From: a virus
Length of the DNA: 26,935 nt
Virus record (IMG/VR): IMGVR_UViG_3300042294_004657
Location: 1 to 26,935 of that record
Reading direction: 5' to 3' (one strand)
The position numbers and the translations under genes were made by a program. Every line of letters begins with the position of its first letter. The first letter of the stretch is position 1. This document shows positions 20,319 to 26,935 of this stretch, piece by piece. The notes beneath the pieces are model-generated. The model saw only the letters and a program-made list of their open reading frames with translations, did no database searches and was not told the DNA's origin.

Positions 20319-20618
20319 ATGGATGCCGCCATTCTCCTCCGCACCGCCGACCGCAACCTCCGCCGCAAGTTCGCGGCGGACATCCCGGGGCTGATCACCT
20401 TTGCCGACGGCCTCGCCACCGCGAGCAAAGCCAGCGCCGTCACCATCACCAGCTCGAACTTCGAGGGCGGCGGCAGTTCCGGCAACGTCACCATGCCCCA
20501 GGAGATATGGCTCGCCGCCGCCGAGGAACTGCTCGCCGATCCCACTTTCAACCCGGACGCGGTCGGACGCCGCGCCCCGCGCCTCATCATGCCCGACTAC
20601 TCCTGCGCCCAGGTATGA
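20319..20618 (+). CDS. Small head protein in gpW position (99 aa)
   Basis: ATG 20319, 11 nt after TTTGACACCC. Starts with MDAAILLRTADRNLRRKFAADIPGLITFADGLATAS, a helical half, then a Gly/Ser-rich hairpin (SSNFEGGGSSGNVTM) and PQEIWLAAAEELLADP. Between terL and portal, lambda-like phages encode a small head-tail connector (gpW); length and position agree but sequence similarity is not obvious to me. The stop overlaps the portal start as ATGA. Confidence 0.5.
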   Translation: MDAAILLRTADRNLRRKFAADIPGLITFADGLATASKASAVTITSSNFEGGGSSGNVTMPQEIWLAAAEELLADPTFNPDAVGRRAPRLIMPDYSCAQV

Positions 20619-22144
20619 GCCGCCCGAAAAAACGCAAAGTCGCCGCACCGAAAGCGGGCCAGCCACTCGCGGCCAGCGGCGGCGGAGGAACATGGGGCAG
20701 CTTTTACGAGGCCACGGGCTACTCGACTTCGCGCGCCTACAAGCCCTTCTTCGCGACCGACAGCAAGCACACCCTGACCAGCTTCAACCGCCTGCGCGCG
20801 ATGAGCCTGGCGCGCTGGGCCTACGTCAACATTCCCGTGCTCAAGGCCGGCGTCGATCTCATGGCCCGCCTCACCGTGGGCACCGGCTTCGAGCCGCGCA
20901 CACCCGGCCCGCTCGGAAAGCTCTACGACTCCTACTACCTCGCCCGCGCTCGCGCCATCGGCTTTATGGCGGGAGAAAGCATGGATGAGCTGCTCCTCCA
21001 CGACTGCCGCGCCGTGGATGTCGATGGCGATCTCGGCTACGTCATGACCGAGGACGAAACCGGCGCGGCCAAGCTCCAGGTCATCGAAGGCCACCGCATC
21101 ACCACGGGCGACACCACCGACGAGCGGTGCGTCGATGGCATATGGGTGGATGCCTTCGGGCGCAAGGCCGGATACAACGTCGCCCTCCCCGGTGGCAAAA
21201 CCGTCCGCCTCGCCCCGCGCGATTTCCTCTACCTGGCCGAGCGTAACCGCCCCGACGAGCTGCGCTCGATGACCAACTTCGTTCACGCGCTCGCCCCGCT
21301 GCAGGACCTTTACGAAATCCTCGGCTTCGCCATGACTTCGGCGAAAAAGAACACCGAGATCGCCGCGATCATCGAAACGCAAACGCCCAACGATCTGCCG
21401 CTCGGTGCCCCGCGCGGCATGACCGTCCGCAGCGCCGTCGCCGCCAGTGGCGACCAACCCGCTGCGCCAGCCGTGCAAGTCACCTACGAGCAGGTCACCG
21501 GCGGCGGTGGCAAGATCCCCATCCTCCGCCCCGGCGAGACATTCAAGAGCTTCGCCCACGCCCAACCCTCCCCGACCATCGCCCAGTGGAGCGACTTTCA
21601 CTTGCGCGGCATCTTCGCCGGCTACGGCCTGCCCTTCGAGATCGTCCTCAAGCCCGAGCTGCTCGGCGGTGCCGCCTACCGCGGCGTGCTCGCCATCCTC
21701 CGCCAGCGCCTGCAGCAGCGCCGCAACAACCTGGTGTTCCCCAAGCTCACCCGCAGCCGGTTCTGGATTCTTTCCCGAGGCATCAAACGCGGCGAAATCC
21801 CCTACGACCCGGCGCTCTTCCGCGTGGAGTGGCAGCCGAAGTTTGTGGACATCACCGTGGATGCCGGACGGGAATCCCGCGAGCGCCGCGCCAACGTCCT
21901 CGGCGGGCTCGACACCTTCACCAGCTACGACGCCGAGAACGGCAACGACTACCTCGGCATCACCCTGCCCGCCCGCGAGGCCGAGATGGCTGCGCAGTGC
22001 GAAGCCGCCAAGCGCCTCGCCGAGAAATATCCGGGACTCGGATTCTCCGCCGCCCTCGCCCGCATCGCCCTTCTCACCCAAGGCGCAAGCGAAGGCAACC
22101 TCGCCTCGGCTGCACCGGTGCAGCCCACCCCATCTGACGCATGA
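20615..22144 (+). CDS. Portal protein, lambda gpB family (509 aa)
   Basis: Forms the dodecameric ring at the capsid vertex through which DNA enters. Start at ATG 20615 is set by the ATGA overlap with the small head gene. Typical lambda-type features: a basic N-terminus, then YVNIPVLKAGVDLMARLTVGTGFEPRT (~70-97), LIxGHRI-like VIEGHRITTG, YLAERNRPDELR (an Arg-Pro-D-LRG-like block, ~208-219), HALAPLQDLYEILGFAMTSAKKNTEIAAIIET, and PFEIVLKPELLGGAAYRGVLAILRQRLQQRR. Length is close to the family norm. The tail (EGNLASAAPVQPTPSDA) is disordered. The stop overlaps the protease start. Confidence 0.9.
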   Translation: MSRPKKRKVAAPKAGQPLAASGGGGTWGSFYEATGYSTSRAYKPFFATDSKHTLTSFNRLRAMSLARWAYVNIPVLKAGVDLMARLTVGTGFEPRTPGPLGKLYDSYYLARARAIGFMAGESMDELLLHDCRAVDVDGDLGYVMTEDETGAAKLQVIEGHRITTGDTTDERCVDGIWVDAFGRKAGYNVALPGGKTVRLAPRDFLYLAERNRPDELRSMTNFVHALAPLQDLYEILGFAMTSAKKNTEIAAIIETQTPNDLPLGAPRGMTVRSAVAASGDQPAAPAVQVTYEQVTGGGGKIPILRPGETFKSFAHAQPSPTIAQWSDFHLRGIFAGYGLPFEIVLKPELLGGAAYRGVLAILRQRLQQRRNNLVFPKLTRSRFWILSRGIKRGEIPYDPALFRVEWQPKFVDITVDAGRESRERRANVLGGLDTFTSYDAENGNDYLGITLPAREAEMAAQCEAAKRLAEKYPGLGFSAALARIALLTQGASEGNLASAAPVQPTPSDA

Positions 22145-22962
22145 AAACCTTCGCCCTCACCTCGCCCATCGCCCTCATCCGCCCGCCGCACTTCGCCGCC
22201 GCCGCCGCCAGCGCCGCCGCCCTGCTGAATAACCCGCGCTTTGCCGCCCGCTCCGACGACGACGAGGACGCGATGTGGTGGGAGGTCGAAGACCTTTACG
22301 GCGCGCCACTGCCCAAACCGGAGACCGTGGGCAAGACCGCCATCATCCCCATCAAAGGCGTCATCACCTCCGGACTGCATCCCATCTACCGCGTGATCGG
22401 GTTCGCCGATACCGAGCAGATCGCCGGCTGGGTCCGCGCCGCCGCCGCCGATCCCGCGATCGAGGAGATACTGCTCCGCATCGACTCGCCCGGCGGAATG
22501 GTCACCGGCACGCCCGAACTGGCCGCCGCCGTCGCCGCCGCCGACAAGATCAAACCCGTCGCCGCGCACACCTCCGGCATGATGGATTCCGCCGCCTACT
22601 GGATCGCCTCGCAGGCCCGCGCCATCTGCTGCACCCCGAGCGCCGATGTCGGCTGCATCGGCGTTTATCAGGTCTGCTACGACGAGACCGCCCTCATCGA
22701 GGGCTTTGGGGTAAAAGCCACGATTTTCAAGTCGGGCGACCTCAAGGCCGCCGGACATCCGCACATCCCCATGAGCGAAGCCCAGGCCGCGCACCTCCAG
22801 GCGGAGATCGACGCCATCGGCGTGCAATTCCGTGCCGCCGCCACCGCGCGCCGCCCCATCGATGAGGACTCCATGCGAGGCCAGTCCTTTCTCGGCACCG
22901 AGGCCCTCGCCCGGGGGCTGGTGGACGATGTCTGCACCATCGAGGGCCTGCTTTCCGTTTGA
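22141..22962 (+). CDS. S49-family capsid maturation protease (273 aa)
   Basis: Serine protease of the SppA / lambda gpC type that cleaves scaffold or coat proteins during prohead maturation. ATG 22141 overlaps the portal stop (ATGA). A ~60-residue N-terminal region precedes the ClpP-like fold: AIIPIKGVITSG (67-78), LLRIDSPGGMVTG (111-123), SGMMDSAAYWIAS with nucleophile S150, and FKSGDLKAAG with K197/K202 as the Lys partner. SADVGCIGVYQVCYDE is the conserved GSIGV-like block. No C-terminal scaffold fusion as in lambda gpC; a separate scaffold-like gene follows, starting 18 nt later. Confidence 0.9.
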   Translation: MKTFALTSPIALIRPPHFAAAAASAAALLNNPRFAARSDDDEDAMWWEVEDLYGAPLPKPETVGKTAIIPIKGVITSGLHPIYRVIGFADTEQIAGWVRAAAADPAIEEILLRIDSPGGMVTGTPELAAAVAAADKIKPVAAHTSGMMDSAAYWIASQARAICCTPSADVGCIGVYQVCYDETALIEGFGVKATIFKSGDLKAAGHPHIPMSEAQAAHLQAEIDAIGVQFRAAATARRPIDEDSMRGQSFLGTEALARGLVDDVCTIEGLLSV

Positions 22963-22980
22963 CAACCCGCCGAAGACAAC

Positions 22981-23505
22981 ATGGGCCTTTTTTCCTCCTC
23001 CGCCACTCTTGAGCAGCGCGTCGCGCAGCTTGAGTCCGACCTCGCCGCCTCCGCCGCGCAGGTCTCCACCCTCACCGACGACCTCGCCACCGCCACCCAG
23101 CGCGCTCTTACCGCCGAGGGCCTTGCCGCGGAGCTCCCCGCCGTCCGCGCCACGCTCGCCACCGCCGAGGAAACCGGCACCCGCCTCACGGCTCTCGTCT
23201 CCGCCTTCGCCTCCGTCCTCGGTCTCACGCCCGATTCCCTCGCTGCGATCACCGTCGAGACCGCGCCCGCCGCCTTCGCCGCCGCCTTCGAGGCCCGCGC
23301 CGGAGCCCGTGCCGTGGAGCTGGCCGCCAGCCAGGGCGTCCCCGCCATCCCCACCGAGCCCTCCGGCACCGTCGCCGATTCCGACGAGGCCATCTACGAC
23401 CGCTTCGCCGCCGCCGACTCCGCCGAGGCCACGCGCATGTTTCAGGACGCCACCCTCGGCCCCGTCATCCGCCGCGAATCCGCCCGCCGCCACGCCGCCG
23501 CGTAA
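22981..23505 (+). CDS. Putative scaffolding protein (174 aa)
   Basis: ATG 22981, 12 nt after TTTGACAACCC, in which TGA is the upstream stop. Residues ~8-75 are an Ala-rich coiled coil (LEQRVAQLESDLAASAAQVSTLTDDLATATQ), the middle (~75-125) is helical, and the end (DEAIYDRFAAADSAEATRMFQD...) is polar. Between the protease and the coat gene, a coiled-coil helical protein is most simply an internal scaffold that is cut by the S49 protease. No decoration-protein signature is seen. Confidence 0.6.
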   Translation: MGLFSSSATLEQRVAQLESDLAASAAQVSTLTDDLATATQRALTAEGLAAELPAVRATLATAEETGTRLTALVSAFASVLGLTPDSLAAITVETAPAAFAAAFEARAGARAVELAASQGVPAIPTEPSGTVADSDEAIYDRFAAADSAEATRMFQDATLGPVIRRESARRHAAA

Positions 23506-23555
23506 CCCCTCTCTCTCGCCCGCAACCAACCAACCAACCAACAACCTAAGACTTT

Positions 23556-24458
23556 ATGGCTACAATCAACTTCGACGACAAGATTTTCTCCCGGGAAATT
23601 CTCAACCAGGTCACCAAGCGCCTCGCGCCTCTCCGCGCGTTCGCCCGTGATTTCAGCATGGACGCAAAGAACGTGGGCGACGCCATCGCCGTCCCGCTCA
23701 TTGGCGCAGCCACCGCCACGACCTTCAGCCAGTCCGACAACTCGGGCAACCCCTACGAGCAGTCCGGCGGCAACGTCTCCGCGATCACCGTTTCTCTGAA
23801 TGAGAACCACATCGTGCCCGTGGACATCACCGATCTCCAGGCGCTCAACCAATCCCCGGCCCGCGCCGAGGTCTTCGCCGTGCAGGCCGGCTCCGCGCTT
23901 TTCAACCGCGTATTCGGTCGCATCACCTCGCTGGTCACTTCGGTGAACTTCGGCGCGATCGTCACCACCCTCGCCACCGCGAGTTGGACGCTCACCACCC
24001 TCCGCGCCCTCAAGCTCGTCCTCGAACAGCGCGACGCCGGCGTGGACCGCCGCTCGCTCTTCATCCCCGTGGAGATCGAGGACACCGCACTGCTCGGCAA
24101 CACCGCCTTCAACGCCGCGATCAACTACGGCGGAGCCGAGGCCATCCGCGAGGGCCGCGTGCCGCGCGCCATCGGATTCGATGTCTATGCGCTCAACCAG
24201 ATCCCGACCAACGGCATCTCGCTGACCGCCTGGGCGCAGACGCCCGACGCCATCGCCGTGGCCATGCGCCTCAAGCGCCCGCAGGACCTCTCCATGCTCG
24301 CCGCCTACGAGGAACTGAGCGATCCCGGCACCGGTTTCGCCTTCACCTACCGCCGGCACTACAACCCCGGCTCGGGCAAGCATCACATCAACATGGAAGT
24401 GCTCTTCGGCATGACCCAGGCGATCACCCTCAACCTCGCCCTCGCGACCAAGCCGTAA
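23556..24458 (+). CDS. Major capsid protein (300 aa)
   Basis: Main shell subunit, HK97-fold expected. ATG 23556 follows a CCAA-repeat leader (23523-23546) and a short AT-rich stretch; no purine-rich ribosome site, odd for what should be the most expressed gene. N-arm MATINFDDKIFSREILNQVTKRLAPLRAFARDFS, then GDAIAVPLIGAATATTF, the E-loop-like region with SDNSGNPYEQSGGNVSAITVSLNENHI, RSLFIPVEIEDTALLGNTAFN (A-domain-like), and the end YRRHYNPGSGKHHINMEVLFGMTQAI, common in P22/coat-type capsid proteins. Position after protease and scaffold and before strong hairpins confirms the assignment. Confidence 0.85.
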   Translation: MATINFDDKIFSREILNQVTKRLAPLRAFARDFSMDAKNVGDAIAVPLIGAATATTFSQSDNSGNPYEQSGGNVSAITVSLNENHIVPVDITDLQALNQSPARAEVFAVQAGSALFNRVFGRITSLVTSVNFGAIVTTLATASWTLTTLRALKLVLEQRDAGVDRRSLFIPVEIEDTALLGNTAFNAAINYGGAEAIREGRVPRAIGFDVYALNQIPTNGISLTAWAQTPDAIAVAMRLKRPQDLSMLAAYEELSDPGTGFAFTYRRHYNPGSGKHHINMEVLFGMTQAITLNLALATKP

Positions 24459-24473
24459 CTCCACCTTAAACGT

Positions 24474-24501
24474 CCGCTGCGCAAGGCTAGCTGCGCAGCG
24501 G
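24474..24501 (+). terminator. Hairpin 1 after capsid gene
   Basis: CCGCTGCGCA (24474-24483) and TGCGCAGCGG (24492-24501) pair over 10 bp around AGGCTAGC; outer ACTCC / GGAGT adds further pairing. No T run follows, so it may act as an mRNA 3' stabiliser or pause. Confidence 0.6.
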
Positions 24502-24544
24502 CGGAGTTTCTCCGGGGCCTCCCAGTGGCCTCAAAAGAAAACCC

Positions 24545-24581
24545 GAAAGCCCGACCGCTAGCCCGGTCGGGCTTTCCTTTT
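24545..24581 (+). terminator. Rho-independent terminator after capsid gene
   Basis: GAAAGCCCGACCG (24545-24557) and CGGTCGGGCTTTC (24564-24576) pair perfectly over 13 bp around CTAGCC, followed by CTTTT. It ends 7 bp before the next start, so the glycosyltransferase gene is shielded from most capsid transcription. Confidence 0.8.
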
Positions 24582-24587
24582 GCACCC

Positions 24588-26885
24588 ATGAATCCACAGA
24601 AAATCTCCCTCGCCATCATCACCGGCAACATCGGCGCGCCGATGATGAACCGCTTCCTCGATCACTTCTGGCAGGTCGCCGACGAGATCATCGTCGTCCG
24701 CGCCATCGGCGACCAGCCGCCCGACGAAAGCCTCGACGTAGCCAAGGCGCGCGGCTGCGTGGTGGGGGAATACTTGAACTACACCGAAGAGCGCCCGGAT
24801 TTTGATGAAGAAACGGGGCTTCGCAGCATGGACATGAGGATGCCCAGCGACCCCGCCTACTGGCCCCATGTGGATAACTTCGCCGCCGCGCGCAATCTCG
24901 CGTGGAGCATGGCCACCGGAGACTGGATCATGTGGGCCGATACCGACGACATCATCACCCCGGAGGCCGCTGCCGCCATCCGCGCCGCGATCGAGGAAAA
25001 GGGCGAGCGCTTCGATATGTTGCAGACCCCCTACTGCGTCCCAGATGCCGGCCTGCTCGACAACCCGCGCGAGCGCGTGGTCCGCCGCGGCATCGCCCGC
25101 TGGGCGCAGCCCGTCCACGAATGCCTCGAACCCATCGACCCCGCGGCGAAGTGGCGCACCGCCACCTGCGCCGAGGGCCGCATCGTCCACGATCCCGGCC
25201 CCCGCCCGCCCGCCGCGCGCAATGGCCGCAACCTCCGCATCCTCGAAAGCCTCCCGCCCGACCAGCTCACCACCTCCCTGCGCTACCATCTCTTCGCCGA
25301 GCTTTTCGCCATGGGGCGCAAAGCCGAGGGCGCGCTCGCCGCCGAGCAGTTCCTGCTGCTGAAAGACGCCGGCCCCGTCGAGCGCTTCGAGTGCGCGCTC
25401 TCGCTTTCCATGGTCGCCGAAGATCCCGCCGACAAAGCCCAATGGCTCCAACTCGCCTGGCACGAATGCCCCCACCGCCGCGAGCCGCTCGTGCTGCTCT
25501 CCAATCTCGCCCTCAACGCCGACGATCCCACCCGAGCCGAAGCCTACCTCCGCGCCGCCTCCGCCCTCCCGCTCCCGCAGCCCGCCCCGTGGAATCTCCG
25601 CCGCAAGATGTGGGGCTGGCAGTTCATCCAAGAGCAAGCCCGCGTGCTGCGCACCCAAGGGAATTTCCCCAAAGCCGAGGCGCTGGAAACGAATCACTTC
25701 CGCCGCCACGGAGCCCGCATCTCCCTTCTCCACGCCACCCGCGGACGCGCGCAGCAGGCCATCGAAACCCGCGCCCTCTGGCTTGAGCGCGCCGCCGATC
25801 CCGACGCCATCGAGCACATCTTCGGCCTCGATCCCGACGACCCCGAAGGCCCCGCACTCGGCGGCTTCCGCCACATCATTCAGGACTCCCACGACGGCGG
25901 CCCCTGCGGTGCATGGAACATCGCCGCCACCGTCGCCGCGGGCGAAGTCTTCGTCCAAGTCTCCGACGACATGATCCCCCCGCAAGGCTGGGACCGCGCC
26001 ATCCTCGACGCCCTCGGCGTGACCACCGTCCCCGCCGTCCTCCGCGTCTCCGACGGACACCGCACCGACGGCCTCATCGTCCTCGCCATCGTCACCCGAG
26101 CCTGGTGGAAGCAAGAAAGCTACCTTTTCCACCCCGCCTTCTTCAGCATGTTCAGCGACAACTGGCTCACCGAGTGCGCGCAAAAAGCCGGAGCCATCAT
26201 CGAAGCCCCGCACCTCGTCTTCGAGCACCGCCACCCCGTCTTCACCGGGGAGCCCATGCACCCGACGACCGCAAACAGCAACAGCCTCCTCCACTACGCG
26301 ACCGGGGCGAAGATCCTCGCCCAGCTCCGCGCCGGCCGGGAGGCATTCACCTGGCGCGACATCCCCGGATGCGTCCTCGACCCTTCGCCCGCAAAGGTCC
26401 ACGCTCGCATCATCGGCCAGTTGGAAGCGCCCGTCTGCGTCGAGGTCGGCGTCGCCAATGGCCGCGGGCTCGCCTGTATGGCAACGCTGGCCGAGTTCCG
26501 CGGGGGCCGCGCCGTTGGAATCGACACCTTTTTGGGGACTCCCGGTGAGTCCGAGGGCTACCCACCGGACATGATGGCTCGGAGCTTTGAAAACATCGCC
26601 CGCTGTTCCATCGACCATATCACCGGTCTGCGCTGCGCTTCCAGCCTCGAAGCTGTCCAGGATATTCCGGACGCCGCTTACGACTACGTCTTTCTCGACG
26701 CCGCCCACGACTACGAGAGCATCCGCGCCGACATTGCCGCATGGTGGCCCAAGATCAACCCCGGCGGATGGCTTGCCGGCCACGACTACACCGACGCCGA
26801 GAGCGTTCGCCGAGCCGTCGATGAAGCCTTCCCCCACGCCGAAAAGCTCGGCACCTGCTGGCTCGTCCAGAAGCCCCTCGCATGA
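24588..26885 (+). CDS. Glycosyltransferase / TPR / methyltransferase fusion (765 aa)
   Basis: ATG 24588 just after the terminator. Residues 1-~225: GT2-type GT-A fold with SLAIITGNIG, ARNLAWSMATGDWIMWADTDD (DXD at 118-121). ~230-370: TPR-like helical repeats (FAMGRKAEGALAAEQFLLLKD, PTRAEAYLRAASALP). ~376-590: a second GT-A-like unit (ARISLLHATRGR, VFVQVSDDMIPP with acidic motif 459-461, FEHRHPVF). ~605-765: class I SAM methyltransferase with VEVGVANGRG (618-627), GIDTFLG (644-650), YVFLDAAHDYE (700-710) and GHDYTD. This would add and then methylate sugars on a phage or host surface glycan, or on a virion protein. No signal or membrane span, so cytoplasmic. Placement after the capsid gene suggests virion glycosylation, but host-surface alteration is an alternative. 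Confidence 0.75.
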   Translation: MNPQKISLAIITGNIGAPMMNRFLDHFWQVADEIIVVRAIGDQPPDESLDVAKARGCVVGEYLNYTEERPDFDEETGLRSMDMRMPSDPAYWPHVDNFAAARNLAWSMATGDWIMWADTDDIITPEAAAAIRAAIEEKGERFDMLQTPYCVPDAGLLDNPRERVVRRGIARWAQPVHECLEPIDPAAKWRTATCAEGRIVHDPGPRPPAARNGRNLRILESLPPDQLTTSLRYHLFAELFAMGRKAEGALAAEQFLLLKDAGPVERFECALSLSMVAEDPADKAQWLQLAWHECPHRREPLVLLSNLALNADDPTRAEAYLRAASALPLPQPAPWNLRRKMWGWQFIQEQARVLRTQGNFPKAEALETNHFRRHGARISLLHATRGRAQQAIETRALWLERAADPDAIEHIFGLDPDDPEGPALGGFRHIIQDSHDGGPCGAWNIAATVAAGEVFVQVSDDMIPPQGWDRAILDALGVTTVPAVLRVSDGHRTDGLIVLAIVTRAWWKQESYLFHPAFFSMFSDNWLTECAQKAGAIIEAPHLVFEHRHPVFTGEPMHPTTANSNSLLHYATGAKILAQLRAGREAFTWRDIPGCVLDPSPAKVHARIIGQLEAPVCVEVGVANGRGLACMATLAEFRGGRAVGIDTFLGTPGESEGYPPDMMARSFENIARCSIDHITGLRCASSLEAVQDIPDAAYDYVFLDAAHDYESIRADIAAWWPKINPGGWLAGHDYTDAESVRRAVDEAFPHAEKLGTCWLVQKPLA

Positions 26886-26935
26886 CCACTTTGCCCGCGG
26901 CACTCACCGCCCAGCCCCTGCCTCCGTCGTGGAAT
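26882..26935 (+). CDS. Start of a further gene (partial, 18 codons)
   Basis: ATG 26882 overlaps the stop of the fusion gene (ATGA) and the frame stays open to the end of the window: MTTLPAALTAQPLPPSWN. Too short to identify. The overlap suggests co-translation with the glycan-modifying gene. Confidence 0.5.
   Translation, partial: MTTLPAALTAQPLPPSWN

Noticed and set aside
20597-22081. Long reverse-strand open frame across the portal gene
   Set aside because: The portal protein is well supported and coupled to both neighbours; the reverse translation is low-complexity.
24558-26903. 781-codon open frame on the reverse strand across the glycosyltransferase fusion
   Set aside because: The + strand protein has clear domain motifs throughout; the reverse product is Gly/Asp/Val-rich with no motif. 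Long shadow frames are expected in GC-rich DNA with biased third positions.

Overview
The window is a contiguous piece of a GC-rich, temperate, tailed double-stranded DNA phage (siphovirus-like gene order). It could be read from a circular or terminally permuted genome or from a prophage. Order: end of the tail / receptor-binding module (1-2433), lysis module (2459-4440), a short reverse-strand block with two secreted proteins and one ribbon-helix-helix (RHH) protein (4437-5561), a divergent RHH control region with a palindromic operator (5562-5860), small early genes ending in an HTH protein (5648-7064), a reverse-strand tyrosine integrase (6907-7986), a replication operon (8169-13470: DUF551-like, HTH, FtsK-gamma-like, primase, ASCH-like, SF3-type helicase), a cassette-like accessory region (13931-16574), then terminase, portal, S49 protease, putative scaffold and capsid (16600-24458), and finally a glycosyltransferase/methyltransferase fusion (24588-26885). 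Capsid genes at the right edge and tail genes at the left edge would meet if the genome were circular, which leaves the integrase in the middle. The host is not identified by any marker gene. My guess is a member of the PVC group such as Verrucomicrobiota, from the high GC and from family resemblance recalled for the primase and the attC-like repeats; this is weak.

Most genes are tightly packed on the + strand with ATGA/GTGA stop-start overlaps, so the blocks look like long operons. Regulatory signals that can be seen are a 10+1+10 bp inverted repeat between divergent RHH genes, a TTGACA promoter-like site in front of a two-gene insert between terminase and portal, strong hairpins after the capsid gene and before the head-gene operon, and a 460-bp gene-poor stretch with GTCACAC repeats after the helicase, a candidate origin.

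The most unusual part is 14164-16568. Three ~100-bp imperfect palindromes of one family (14164-14266, 15058-15157, 16105-16204) lie between small accessory genes, and a fourth, unrelated larger palindrome lies at 16422-16557. They look like integron attC recombination sites: long arms that pair with compensatory changes, one unpaired base at the same position in all three, and R''/R'-like ends. The ends of one unit (15151-15161 and 16101-16111) are exactly complementary over 11 bp, as expected for a single gene cassette; its cargo is a PAPS-reductase-family protein. No recognisable integron integrase is present, so this would be a phage-borne cluster of cassette sites lacking an integrase. Each of the three related palindromes also carries a Shine-Dalgarno sequence, exactly 5 nt of spacing and a start codon, and opens a frame into the next cassette gene, so the recombination site may double as a translation-start module.

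The structural operon follows the lambda-like order: TerS, TerL (GpA family), an insert, a small gpW-position protein, portal, S49 capsid protease, scaffold-like coiled-coil protein, major capsid protein. The lysis module encodes an i-spanin-like protein, a holin-like protein with an internal lipoprotein-like segment, a 25-aa membrane peptide, a zinc amidase endolysin and a 40-aa lipoprotein that fits an o-spanin.
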